From assembly GCF_014284475.1 (NCBI RefSeq), contig NZ_WJBC01000016.1:1-64000 (forward strand): a stretch of DNA of 64,000 bases, in the 5' to 3' direction. Made by a program: the position numbers and the translations under genes. The notes under the pieces were generated by a model that saw nothing but the letters and a program-made list of their open reading frames with translations, had not been told where the DNA came from and ran no database searches. This stretch comes from Acetobacterium fimetarium. GTDB lineage: Bacteria; Bacillota; Clostridia; Eubacteriales; Eubacteriaceae. Shown in pieces: positions 47,918 through 56,509 of the stretch. Numbering within the stretch: position 1 is the first letter of the stretch; the number at the start of each line of letters is the position of its first letter.

Positions 47918-48055
47918 ATGGAAACCATACTCGTCATTCTCGGCGGCGCACTTGGAAGCACAACCCGATTCTATCTCGGTAGAAAATTCGCTTCCTGCCA
48001 CGACCGCCTTCCCATCGGCTCCTTTTTTTATTGGCAGATTTTCACCTGCTTATAG
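47918..48055 (+). pseudogene. truncated second crcB
   Basis: ATG at 47918, 11 bases after crcB, opens METILVILGGALGSTTRFYL, the standard N-terminus of a CrcB protein. It continues through DRLPIGSFF, then loses the family pattern and stops at 48053 after 45 residues. Helices 2-4 are missing. In many Firmicutes crcB genes occur as pairs forming heterodimers, so this is the remnant of the partner. Confidence 0.75.
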
Positions 48056-48155
48056 CGCGTTTTTACCTTGAAATGATCCATCACTTCTGTTACAGTGATG
48101 CTAAGAAAATAACAAACAATTCCGCTTAAACAAAATAATTGTGAGGAGTAATTAT

Positions 48156-48800
48156 ATGCCAAATGATACAATAAACAACTACGAAAAAGCCTGTGCTGAA
48201 TGGCGCCGGAAATTTATCGAAATGGACCATCAGCTGCTGCTGGAAAAACTGCCCGAAATCAAACAGGAGGATGAATACCTAACCTTGAAGCATTACGGAC
48301 GGAAATACGGGATTCATACGGAAACCGGAAGAATCATTTCCCCTGAAGATTTTCAGCCGGTGGATGTCAACAAGCAGCTGAACATCTATACGCTTCTCTG
48401 GTATGCCTCGCCCCATGCTGTTTTTCAGAACAAATGGGTACCCTTTCGGGAACTTAAAGGCGCATCCCCTTTCACATCGGCTTTTGAGAAACACGTCCTG
48501 ACGCCTTTTGCCCGGACATTTTCCGGTCAGCCCGAAAAACTGATGATGGCCTGCGAGGCGCTCGGCGGCATCCGGCTCCCGAACTCCGATGCCGGCTGTC
48601 AGATCAACGCCTTCGACTGCATCCCTGTGCAATATCTTTTCTGGGATCACGACGATGAATTCCCGGCCGAGGGCAACATCCTCTTTGACAACAGTGCGAC
48701 GGATTTCATCCATGTCGAAAGCACCGTCAGCATTGCTGTTGAAGGTATTCTGACTCTGGCGGAAGCCGCCGGTATTGAAACCAAGGGACCGATGTTCTGA
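48156..48800 (+). CDS. DUF3786-domain protein
   Basis: 214 residues. The C-terminal half carries the DUF3786 pattern (EALGGIRLPNSDAGCQINAFDCIPVQYLFWDHDDEFPAEGNILFDNSATDFI). The family occurs in anaerobes, often near corrinoid or CO-metabolism genes, but its function is unknown. The ATG at 48156 follows GAGGAG; the ORF extends 15 bases upstream without a better start. Monocistronic, ending at a strong terminator. Confidence 0.8.
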   Translation: MPNDTINNYEKACAEWRRKFIEMDHQLLLEKLPEIKQEDEYLTLKHYGRKYGIHTETGRIISPEDFQPVDVNKQLNIYTLLWYASPHAVFQNKWVPFRELKGASPFTSAFEKHVLTPFARTFSGQPEKLMMACEALGGIRLPNSDAGCQINAFDCIPVQYLFWDHDDEFPAEGNILFDNSATDFIHVESTVSIAVEGILTLAEAAGIETKGPMF

Positions 48801-48807
48801 ATGCAGT

Positions 48808-48846
48808 AAAAAAGGTTAAGTGACACCGATCACTTAACCTTTTTTT
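48808..48846. terminator. strong bidirectional terminator
   Basis: AAAAAAGGTTAAGTGA pairs with TCACTTAACCTTTTTTT around a short loop. It serves the DUF3786 gene and the convergent ABC-F gene. Confidence 0.9.
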
Positions 48847-48854
48847 GTTGCCAA

Positions 48855-50411
48855 TTAAAAAACTTTGGTTGTCCACTGGGAACAATCCCATACTTCACTG
48901 ATGAAACTTTCATAGAATTCCGGTTCGTGACAGACCATCAGAATCCCGCCGTTATAGGCTTTGAGGGCGCGCTGCAGTTCCGCTTTCGCATCCGCATCCA
49001 GATGGTTGGTCGGTTCGTCGAGCACCAGAACATTCGTCTGTCGGTTGATCAGTTTGCAAAGGCGCACCTTCGCCTGTTCACCGCCGCTGAGCACCCGCAC
49101 CATGCTTTCAATGTGTTTTCTGGTCAGCCCGCACTGCGCCAGTGCCGAACGCACCTCGTTCTGATTAAGCGAAGGGAACTCTTCCCAGACTTCCTCGATA
49201 CAACTGGTATTGATATTCTGATCCATTTCCTGTTCGAAATAGCCGATTTCCAGCTTTTCTCCCTGTTCAACACTGCCGCTGATCGGTGGAATCAATCCCA
49301 GAATGCTTTTCAGGAGGGTCGTTTTACCGATGCCATTGGTGCCGGTCAAGACAATTTTCTGTTTCCGTTCCATGAGTAAATTAAGCGGTTTGGAAAGTGG
49401 TTCGTCATAGCCGATGACCAGATCCTGAGTTTCAAAAACCCGTCGTCCGGTTGCACCGGCTTCTTTGAAATTAAACCGGGGTTTTGGTTTCTCACCGGCA
49501 AGCTCGATGATTTCCATCTTATCCAGTTTTTTCTGCCGGGACATCGCCATATTTCGCGTCGCCACCCGCGCCTTGTTGCGCGCAACAAAGTCCTTCAAAT
49601 CCGCAATCTCATTCTGCTGTCGGTTGTAGGCCGATATTTCCTGGGCTTTTTTGGCTTCCAGCACGGCCTGGAATTTTTCGTAGTCGCCCACATAACGAGT
49701 CAGTTTCTGATTGTCCATATGATAAATGATATTGATAACCTGATTGACAAAAGGCATATCATGGGAGATCAGAATAAACGCATTTTCATAATCATTCAGA
49801 TAGCGCTTCAGCCATTCGATATGCTGTTCATCCAGATAATTTGTCGGTTCATCCAACAGCAGAATATCCGGTTTCTCAAGCAGCAATTTTCCGAGCAGCA
49901 CTTTGGTACGCTGACCGCCGCTCAGTTCGGTAATATCTTTATCCAGGCCTATTTCATTCAGGCCCAGAGCCTTTGCGACTTCTTCCACTTTTGAATCGAT
50001 CAGATAGAAGTCATGAAATTCCAGCAGTTCCTGTAAATCCCCCACTTCCGCCAAATCCTTTTCCATTTCCTCCGGACTGTCTTCAGCCATTTTTTCATAG
50101 AGTAAACCGATACGGCTTTCAATCTCCAATAAAAATTCAAAGGCAGATTTTAACACATCGCGGACGGTCATGCCTTTTTGCAGTACGGCGTGCTGATCCA
50201 GGTAGCCGACGCGAACATTTTTTGACCATTCGACTTTGCCTTCGTCCGGCATCATTTTTCCGGTGACAATATTCATAAAGGTAGACTTGCCCTCTCCGTT
50301 TGGACCGATTAAACCGATATGTTCTCCTTTCAGCAACCGAAACGAGACCTGATTAAAAATCGCCCGATCGCCAAAGCCGTGAGAAAGATTTTCGACATTT
50401 AAAATACTCAT
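48855..50411 (-). CDS. ABC-F family ATPase (probable ribosome-protection or translation factor)
   Basis: 518 residues with two ABC domains and no membrane segments. The Walker A motifs are GPNGEGKST and GTNGIGKTT; the signatures are LSGGQRTK and LSGGEQAK; the Walker B motifs end LLDEPTNYLD and VLDEPTNHLD. The interdomain linker (about 230-310) is long and charged, the part that reaches the peptidyl-transferase centre in antibiotic-resistance ABC-F proteins. It may be a clostridial resistance type (CplR-like), but that subgroup call is uncertain. A leader attenuator upstream supports antibiotic-inducible control. Confidence 0.85.
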   Translation of the reverse strand: MSILNVENLSHGFGDRAIFNQVSFRLLKGEHIGLIGPNGEGKSTFMNIVTGKMMPDEGKVEWSKNVRVGYLDQHAVLQKGMTVRDVLKSAFEFLLEIESRIGLLYEKMAEDSPEEMEKDLAEVGDLQELLEFHDFYLIDSKVEEVAKALGLNEIGLDKDITELSGGQRTKVLLGKLLLEKPDILLLDEPTNYLDEQHIEWLKRYLNDYENAFILISHDMPFVNQVINIIYHMDNQKLTRYVGDYEKFQAVLEAKKAQEISAYNRQQNEIADLKDFVARNKARVATRNMAMSRQKKLDKMEIIELAGEKPKPRFNFKEAGATGRRVFETQDLVIGYDEPLSKPLNLLMERKQKIVLTGTNGIGKTTLLKSILGLIPPISGSVEQGEKLEIGYFEQEMDQNINTSCIEEVWEEFPSLNQNEVRSALAQCGLTRKHIESMVRVLSGGEQAKVRLCKLINRQTNVLVLDEPTNHLDADAKAELQRALKAYNGGILMVCHEPEFYESFISEVWDCSQWTTKVF

Positions 50412-50443
50412 TCATTCTCCATTTCAATATTTTTTCAAATTAA

Positions 50444-50482
50444 AAACACTTCCTAATGGATGTTGCTGATCAGGAAGTGTTT
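50444..50482 (-). terminator. intrinsic terminator in the ABC-F leader (attenuator)
   Basis: On the minus strand AAACACTTCCT (50482-50472) pairs perfectly with AGGAAGTGTTT (50454-50444), followed by a U-rich run. It lies about 35 bases upstream of the ABC-F start. Its 5' arm overlaps a tiny reading frame. Confidence 0.8.
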
Positions 50483-50487
50483 ATCAC
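50470..50487 (-). CDS. putative leader peptide of the ABC-F gene (5 codons)
   Basis: GTG-ATA-AAC-ACT-TCC-TGA (fMet-Ile-Asn-Thr-Ser) follows GGA with a 6-base gap. Its last four codons lie within the 5' arm of the terminator. A ribosome held here would block terminator formation, the mechanism known for several ABC-F resistance genes. An overlapping ATG-TGA start-stop is an alternative. The peptide itself is inferred. Confidence 0.4.
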   Translation of the reverse strand: MINTS

Positions 50488-50512
50488 ATGATTTCCAATG
50501 ATTTTATACGTT

Positions 50513-50543
50513 ATTATACCATATCGTTACTTAATTGAAAAGC
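50513..50543 (-). promoter_or_regulatory. promoter of the ABC-F gene
   Basis: Extended -10 TGGTATAAT with TATAAT at 50513-50518; the -35 (TTTTCA, 17-bp spacer) is weak. The leader is about 95 nt. Confidence 0.6.
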
Positions 50544-50635
50544 ATATGAGGGACGATTCTTATCAGCATTTCGATACTCAGTGATTCAGAGATTCGTCTT
50601 TATGATTGATATGCAGAAAGTTCATGAGTATATAT

Positions 50636-53041
50636 TCAGTCTTCTTCCAAATCCATCGGTTTTTTATAAAACGCCAGGATAATCAGGGCCAGAACCGAAG
50701 CGATGGCAACAGTCATGTATACCTGTTTGAACCCGCTGTTCAAGGTTTTCTGAAACTCATTTTCAACGGCCAGACTGCGGCTGTCAATGGCTGCTAAGTA
50801 TTCGTTTTTCGCCGTTTCAAAAGCACCGGGCACGGCATTTTTCATAGCCGTCATCTGGCTGACCATGGTGATCAGCTGGTTTTTCACATCCGCCATCGCG
50901 TCGATGGCCGTCTTCATCTCCGCCTGACTTGTCTGTGCAGCAGCAACCTGATTGGACAGGGTTGCGATGGCGTCTTCCAGCTCGCCAATCTTCACATCCA
51001 GATCATCGATGCTCTTCACATCACTGAGCTCATCCAGAACAGTTTGGGGAAGCTGGCTACGCACACTTTCGGGGATCATGCTGACCACATCCATCGTCCC
51101 TCCACCCATGCCTGAGGAGACTGCGGCCGGTTGCCCGGTTATATTTGAAGGCATGGTGTAGGAGGATTCTGTTCCGCTTGAAGGCATGCTGGTTGCTGCA
51201 GCCGCCGACGCCATCTGTTCAGCTGCTGCAGCCATCATTTCCGACATGGTCGCTCTCAGGCTTGCCAGCTGCCCCAGTGCCTCTTCCTGGGATGCAATAG
51301 CTGATTCCATGCCGGTAATTCCTTCGCCTATGCCATCGTAGGCTGACTGAAGATCAGCAATGCTTCCATCCAGCTCGGTCATGCCGGTTGTCAACCCGTT
51401 GATACCGCTGTCAATGCCGTTGTTGATTTCGGCAATAGGTTCCGGTGTCATCTGTGCAAACATCCGCTCTGCGAAGACTTTACTGTTTCCGGTGATGGTG
51501 GTCACGTCCGATTCCTTCATCATCGCGACCAGATCGTCTGGTATTGGTGTCGCGCTGTCGTCGGTCATGTTGATTTCGATCTTCTCTTTTGAGTTGAGAT
51601 CCGGCAGGTTAACGGTTGCCAGTTTATCTTTGATGGTGTCGTCGGCTTTCAGCTGGTTTAACTCATCGGTGAGCTCCTGGGTATAAGGCAGCGTCGGTAC
51701 ATTCACCTCGTCGGGCAGCAGACTGGTTACATTGGTCTGGACGGAAAGCCCTGCATGGGCGATGAAGCCGACCATGATGGCTGGCGCGATGGCGGTGCCG
51801 ATGGAGCGGATCAGGGATACGGTGGCCAGGGCTGAGTTGGATTCTGCCAGTTTCGTATTATCCAGCATCATATAATTGATTGGGGTACCCATGGTGAAGC
51901 CAATCCCCAGTCCCATCAGAATCAGACTGATGACCACGGTCAGGGTGCTGGGATAATTGGTGGTCACAAAAATCAGGAAAAGTGACCCGATAAACGACAC
52001 CAGAAAGCCGAATCCCAGTGTGATTCTGACGCCGAACCGGTCGATGAGCTTTCCTGAAAAAGGCGCTCCGACGCCGGCAAAAAGTCCCAGGATAATGACA
52101 TAATATCCGCCTTTCCCCGTGGCCGTCTTCATGGCGTTTTCACAGAACTGAGGCACAAAAATCATTCCCATCAGCACCACCCCGGTAATGAAAGACAGTA
52201 CAAGGGTGATGACAATGTTCTTATTGGTAAAGTAGGATAAATTGATGACCGGGTCTTGCGCTCGCTTCTCAATAAAAATGAATATTGGCAGCAGCAGCAC
52301 GAAAACGATCAGGAAGGGATAGACAGCGGTACTGAGAAATGTATTATTAAAATCAAAGAAGTCAATGTTCTTTAATCCATACAGGACACACAGAACCATG
52401 ATGGTTACGACGGTGATGCCGCCAATGTCAATTTTTTTGACATTGGCCACCTTGGTATTGGGCAATGAAAAAAAGCCAGCTATCAGAATAAAAATGGTGA
52501 TGGGAACATTGATGTAAAAAACATACTGCCAGTTGGCTGTTCCCGCCAGATCCAGAATGGCGCTGCCGGCGGATGCGCCAAATATATTGGCAATCCCGTA
52601 GACTCCGCCCACCAGGCCTAAAGCCATCCCCCGCTTTTCCTTCGGGAAGGTGGTGCCAAATTCAGCGGTTGCAACCGGCACGATACCACCGCCGCCGACG
52701 GCCTGAACGGCTCGGGCGGCCAGCAGCATCGGGAAACTTTCAAAATTCTGGGACAGACCGCATAAAAGGGATCCCAACCCGAACAGAAAGATACTTAAGA
52801 GATAGATGGTTTTTCTTCCGAACCGATCCGCCAGTTTTCCCATCACCGGGATGCTGGCGGCATAGGCCAGGGTGTACATCGTGATCATCCAGATGCCGGT
52901 TTTGTCATCCACCATCAAACTGGTTTGAATCACCGTTCTGGCTGGTGTGACGATACCGGTATCCAACGCGCCCATGAAAATACCCAGAAGATACACCACC
53001 ATTATGATGGCAAAGCTTCGTTTTTTATTTTGATTTGTCAT
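50636..53041 (-). CDS. DHA2-type MFS exporter with a large extracytoplasmic insertion
   Basis: 801 residues, against about 480-530 for ordinary 14-helix DHA2 exporters. Residues 1-430 hold the first 13 helices, with motif A GKLADRFGRKT and VGGGGIVPVA (motif C region). Residues about 431-766 form an insertion before the final helix (about 773-793). The insertion is rich in Asp, Ser, Ala, Gln and Met with heptad-like stretches (SIADLQSAYDGIGEGITGMESAIASQ). By topology it should be outside. It overlaps marR by 17 bp and is probably a MarR-controlled drug or metabolite exporter. Confidence 0.88.
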   Translation of the reverse strand: MTNQNKKRSFAIIMVVYLLGIFMGALDTGIVTPARTVIQTSLMVDDKTGIWMITMYTLAYAASIPVMGKLADRFGRKTIYLLSIFLFGLGSLLCGLSQNFESFPMLLAARAVQAVGGGGIVPVATAEFGTTFPKEKRGMALGLVGGVYGIANIFGASAGSAILDLAGTANWQYVFYINVPITIFILIAGFFSLPNTKVANVKKIDIGGITVVTIMVLCVLYGLKNIDFFDFNNTFLSTAVYPFLIVFVLLLPIFIFIEKRAQDPVINLSYFTNKNIVITLVLSFITGVVLMGMIFVPQFCENAMKTATGKGGYYVIILGLFAGVGAPFSGKLIDRFGVRITLGFGFLVSFIGSLFLIFVTTNYPSTLTVVISLILMGLGIGFTMGTPINYMMLDNTKLAESNSALATVSLIRSIGTAIAPAIMVGFIAHAGLSVQTNVTSLLPDEVNVPTLPYTQELTDELNQLKADDTIKDKLATVNLPDLNSKEKIEINMTDDSATPIPDDLVAMMKESDVTTITGNSKVFAERMFAQMTPEPIAEINNGIDSGINGLTTGMTELDGSIADLQSAYDGIGEGITGMESAIASQEEALGQLASLRATMSEMMAAAAEQMASAAAATSMPSSGTESSYTMPSNITGQPAAVSSGMGGGTMDVVSMIPESVRSQLPQTVLDELSDVKSIDDLDVKIGELEDAIATLSNQVAAAQTSQAEMKTAIDAMADVKNQLITMVSQMTAMKNAVPGAFETAKNEYLAAIDSRSLAVENEFQKTLNSGFKQVYMTVAIASVLALIILAFYKKPMDLEED

Positions 53042-53498
53042 TTTTAACTGCTCCCATTTTTTTTTGATCCTGCTCGCTGTCTTTTTCTGTCAGCTTTGCC
53101 ACATTGTCCGCGATGGTTTTTGTAATTCGCTCATATTGCCAGATATCTTCTTCACTCAAGCCCTCAAAAAAACTGGCATTCCATGCCTGCAGCGCCTTTC
53201 CCATTTCCCCCATGATGCCTTGTCCCGCCGGGGTAATTGAAATCAGGTTTTCCCGTTTGTTCTCCGGGTTCTGATGCCGCAAAATCAAGCCTTTTTCTTC
53301 AAGCTTTCGCAGGGTTTTGGCAATGGCTCCCTTGTCCAGCAAAAAATGCTGGGCGATGGCATCCTGGTTGATCCCATCGTTCGATGCCAGAAACATCAAA
53401 ATTACTTGTTCCGGAAATCCCACCCCGTAATCCTGCAGCCGCCGTTCACAGAAAACTTTGCTGTGACGGACAATTATCGAAAGATTATTCATTAACAT
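53025..53498 (-). CDS. MarR-family transcriptional regulator
   Basis: About 157 residues with the MarR winged helix. The recognition region is NQDAIAQHFLLDKGAIAKTLRKLEEKGLILR, followed by the wing NPENKRENLISITPAGQG. Such proteins repress adjacent exporters and release DNA on binding a ligand. ATG at 53498 follows AGGGTG; a GTG at 53507 is possible. The stop lies inside the MFS gene, so the two are cotranscribed. A strong palindrome lies directly upstream. Confidence 0.88.
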   Translation of the reverse strand: MLMNNLSIIVRHSKVFCERRLQDYGVGFPEQVILMFLASNDGINQDAIAQHFLLDKGAIAKTLRKLEEKGLILRHQNPENKRENLISITPAGQGIMGEMGKALQAWNASFFEGLSEEDIWQYERITKTIADNVAKLTEKDSEQDQKKMGAVKNDKSK

Positions 53499-53526
53499 CT
53501 GTTTCACCCTGAATCCCTAAATTTAA

Positions 53527-53565
53527 AAATAGTTGTCGTTACAATTGTTGTAACGGCAACTATTT
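53527..53565. promoter_or_regulatory. candidate MarR operator
   Basis: AAATAGTTGTCGTTAC and GTAACGGCAACTATTT form 16-bp inverted arms with one mismatch around a 7-bp centre. It lies 29 bp upstream of the marR start, where the marR promoter must be. The size and placement suit autoregulation by the MarR protein. Confidence 0.75.
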
Positions 53566-53586
53566 TAGCATGACCCTGATTGTTTG

Positions 53587-54507
53587 TCAACATTTCGAAT
53601 TTTCTGTTTCCCGGTTGACCAGCCAGATTCCAAAACTGACACTGGCCAGGGCCGCCAGCGTCCGCAGGCTCAGGAAAGCTTCCCCAAGCAGCATCCCCGA
53701 GAGAATGACACCGAAAATCGGGAACATAAAACCGTAAATAGCGATTCTCCCGACTGGGTTATACTTCAACAGAATGGTCCAGATGGTAAACGCCAGGGCC
53801 GACAGCATGGCCAGATAGAAAAGCAGCCATAATCCCGCAGCAGAAATTTGAGTGATGGATCCCCCCATCAGCAACCCCACGCCAATGAGAATCACACCGC
53901 CGAACATCAGTTGGTATGCCGTTAGAAGCATCGCATCACTGCTCCGGGTGAAAATTCGCGTGAGGACTGAACCAAGAGCGGTTGTGAGACTGGCGATGAG
54001 AAGAAAGCCCTCCCCGAAAAAAGAAAAACTGCCGTCAATGGCACCCCCGTTGACCTGTATGATCACAACCCCCGCCATTCCGAGAACCGACCCGACAATT
54101 TTATATTTGGTCAGCTTTTCTCCTTTTAATATATAGTGCGCCAGAAATATCGTGAAGAAATTTGAAGCCGCGCCGATGATGGCACTTTTCACCCCCGTCG
54201 TGTTGGACAAGCCAATGTAGAAAAAGATGTATTGACAGGTGGTCTGAACCAGGCCCAGGGCGACAATTCCTTTTAGCTCATCCCTTCGGGGAATCACCCA
54301 TTTTCGGAAATAAAAAGCCGCTATCAAAAAAGTGATGCCGCCAGCCACGGTAAATCGGTAGCCGGCAAAAAGAATTTGAGCCCCGGTGGTTTCAATATCA
54401 AATAGTGAATAGCCGATTTTTACGCAGGGATAGGCGCTTCCCCATAACAGGCAGCAGAAGGTTGCCAGGGCAAGAACCACCCATTTGTTTTGCAGTCGCT
54501 CGGACAT
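53587..54507 (-). CDS. EamA-family (DMT superfamily) transporter
   Basis: 306 residues with ten hydrophobic helices and two EamA repeats (start LLWGSAYPCVKIGYSL; second half LLIASLTTALGSVLTRIF). Members export amino acids or metabolites or import nucleotide sugars; the substrate is not known here. ATG follows AAAGGAGG. It lies 39 bases after the secreted C39-like gene and may share its transcript. Confidence 0.88.
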   Translation of the reverse strand: MSERLQNKWVVLALATFCCLLWGSAYPCVKIGYSLFDIETTGAQILFAGYRFTVAGGITFLIAAFYFRKWVIPRRDELKGIVALGLVQTTCQYIFFYIGLSNTTGVKSAIIGAASNFFTIFLAHYILKGEKLTKYKIVGSVLGMAGVVIIQVNGGAIDGSFSFFGEGFLLIASLTTALGSVLTRIFTRSSDAMLLTAYQLMFGGVILIGVGLLMGGSITQISAAGLWLLFYLAMLSALAFTIWTILLKYNPVGRIAIYGFMFPIFGVILSGMLLGEAFLSLRTLAALASVSFGIWLVNRETENSKC

Positions 54508-54546
54508 AAGTCCTCCTTTAATTGATGCTTCAACCTTAACCGCTGT

Positions 54547-56181
54547 TTAGTGAATAATATAAGTGATGTTTCCGGACTCCGCCCAGGCCGCGGCAAATTG
54601 ATCAAGCCGATAGCGCACGCGAACGCCGGCATCACTGTCTGCTGCCGGATCATTGATCACGATATATTCGGTGCCGCCTTCATTGACAAAACCGCAGACG
54701 ACAATCAGATGCCCGTAAGTGTATGAGATCGGCGCACCATCGATAACGGGTAAATCTTCATCAACATAAACGCTGTTTTTATAGGCCACACTGGCCACGG
54801 CAGGATGTCCGGACGCTATTTCCCGCTTCAGGCCATCGATCGTTGAATAATCAACATAGGCCGTATAACCAAAGCTTGAAGCGTAAGCCGTGTTAAATGG
54901 CCAGTTGCCAAATTCGTCACAGCTGTAATCATATGCTCCCCAGGCGGAATCTTCCGGCTGTACGGCCGTTCCATAATAATTCAAAATCATTGCAACACTG
55001 GTCGGACTGCAGATGTAATGGGCGATTGACGGATCCCTGACCATCTGAGAAAACTGCGGCACATCGAGCACCCGAAGATTCGATAAATCCGGATTATCCT
55101 TAAATACCTTGCCGATACCCTGACCGGGATTCGTGTTTCTAAGTGCGCCAGAGACCAGCCGAACAGTCGGCGCAACACCGGACCGATCCGAATTGAAGAT
55201 GACGCGATACTGAATTTTTCTGGCCATTTGTCCATCTTTGACAACCAGAGTATCCACATCGACTTTTGCCACCGCATCATCCGTCACACCGGTGCCGGAC
55301 GATCTTCTGATCGATGTTCCCCATATGCCAAACGAAAGCCAGTTTGACCAGGAATCATTTCCTGTCATCACCCTTGCCTCGAGCTGAATGGAAGTTCCCT
55401 CCGGGGTGTCACTGCTCCAGGATAGTACCAGCTTATTAAATAAATTGGTATTAAATGGGCTCGATGTATAAACGCCATTTTGGGCACCTGATTTAAGCGT
55501 GATTGCACCATCCCCGTTATTGCCTGAAATATCAACATTTTCCATGGACGATGCGTTTTCACTGAAATCGCTTTCGGTTGACTGAATCAGTGAATTTCCC
55601 TGAACGAACTTCGTTTCAAGAAACGGTCTTGCCTGATCCACGGTGCCTACTGGGGGTGTCTCCCCCTTATTAACGATCACGATGTGGATGCCCTCCAGGC
55701 GATACGCATAGCCAGCGGTTCCGGCACTTTCACCGTTTTTCGCCCAGCCCATCCAGCCGATATTCTGGGAGTGGACCTGGTAATACACATCAAACTGATC
55801 GGCATCCGCACCGGTGAGTTTGATCTGGATGGCTTCCAGACGCAGAGCCCTTGCGAATGTACCGCTCGTTTGCCCATCGCTTTTCCAGCCGATTTCGGTG
55901 TTGGCTTCCCAACCGATATTCTCGATATGAGTTTGATAGGCGATGCCAAGATCATAGTCCTGTTTGTCCAGCTTGACTTCAATGCCTTCCAGGCGGAGAC
56001 TTCTCGCTGTGGTGCCGCTCAACGCACCATCGGCGACAAAATCCTGCCAGCCGTCATCCTGCACATGGGTCCGGTAACTTACACTGGGGGTACCGGCCGC
56101 CATAACGCCAGCCGGAATCGTCCCGACAATCAGAAACAGGGCCAGCACCGTCACCAGACTTCTCTTGATACTTTTTTTCAC
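54547..56181 (-). CDS. secreted ChW-repeat protein with a C39-like cysteine peptidase domain
   Basis: 544 residues. A signal peptide (about 1-29, ending GVMA) is followed by three ChW repeats (about 33-172), each with the invariant GW and RLE-I motifs. A middle domain (about 195-350) and a C-terminal peptidase_C39_2-type domain come next. The likely catalytic residues are Cys391 (HYICSPTSVAMIL), His491 (YGHLIVV) and Asp511 (INDP). ChW repeats are thought to attach proteins to the cell surface or bind ligands. Bacteriocin-leader cleavage is unlikely because no ABC transporter is fused. Confidence 0.87.
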   Translation of the reverse strand: MKKSIKRSLVTVLALFLIVGTIPAGVMAAGTPSVSYRTHVQDDGWQDFVADGALSGTTARSLRLEGIEVKLDKQDYDLGIAYQTHIENIGWEANTEIGWKSDGQTSGTFARALRLEAIQIKLTGADADQFDVYYQVHSQNIGWMGWAKNGESAGTAGYAYRLEGIHIVIVNKGETPPVGTVDQARPFLETKFVQGNSLIQSTESDFSENASSMENVDISGNNGDGAITLKSGAQNGVYTSSPFNTNLFNKLVLSWSSDTPEGTSIQLEARVMTGNDSWSNWLSFGIWGTSIRRSSGTGVTDDAVAKVDVDTLVVKDGQMARKIQYRVIFNSDRSGVAPTVRLVSGALRNTNPGQGIGKVFKDNPDLSNLRVLDVPQFSQMVRDPSIAHYICSPTSVAMILNYYGTAVQPEDSAWGAYDYSCDEFGNWPFNTAYASSFGYTAYVDYSTIDGLKREIASGHPAVASVAYKNSVYVDEDLPVIDGAPISYTYGHLIVVCGFVNEGGTEYIVINDPAADSDAGVRVRYRLDQFAAAWAESGNITYIIH

Positions 56182-56351
56182 AAATAATCCTCCTGCTCGT
56201 TTATATGCTGCATTATGAAATCGTCACGCGAAATCAGTCACAGGATTTCCAGTTGTCTTACTTCCTGCTTCACTAACGCATTCGATTATGCTTTAATAAT
56301 AATGGATAACTTCTTTAATTGCAAGGATGCTTCTCGATTTTGGCAGCCTGT
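56182..56351. other. divergent intergenic region, no gene recognised
   Basis: Upstream region of the secreted protein (minus) and the rsmH unit (plus). It is A/T-rich; only the rsmH promoter at its end is convincing. Confidence 0.4.
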
Positions 56352-56380
56352 TTGATTTACTGTCGTGTTTTTGGTATCAT
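56352..56380 (+). promoter_or_regulatory. promoter of the small ORF-rsmH unit
   Basis: TTGATT (56352-56357), a 17-bp spacer and TATCAT (56375-56380) preceded by TGG. Confidence 0.6.
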
Positions 56381-56428
56381 AGGATCAGAAACCAGACTAT
56401 AAAAACAATTAAGAAGGTGGCGAAAAGA

Positions 56429-56509
56429 ATGAGCACAACATTTTGTATGAGATCCGTCTCAGATTACTCATGCCCGGATACAATTTTTTCAGAGGTGCAC
56501 TATGGATAA
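56429..56509 (+). CDS. 26-residue ORF translationally coupled to rsmH
   Basis: ATG at 56429 follows AAGGTGG. The frame ends GGA-TAA at 56504-56509, overlapping the rsmH ATG at 56502. The peptide starts MSTTFCMRSVSDYSCP and has two cysteines. rsmH itself lacks a strong Shine-Dalgarno, so termination of this ORF may feed ribosomes into rsmH. Not recognised as a known leader peptide. Confidence 0.45.
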   Translation: MSTTFCMRSVSDYSCPDTIFSEVHYG

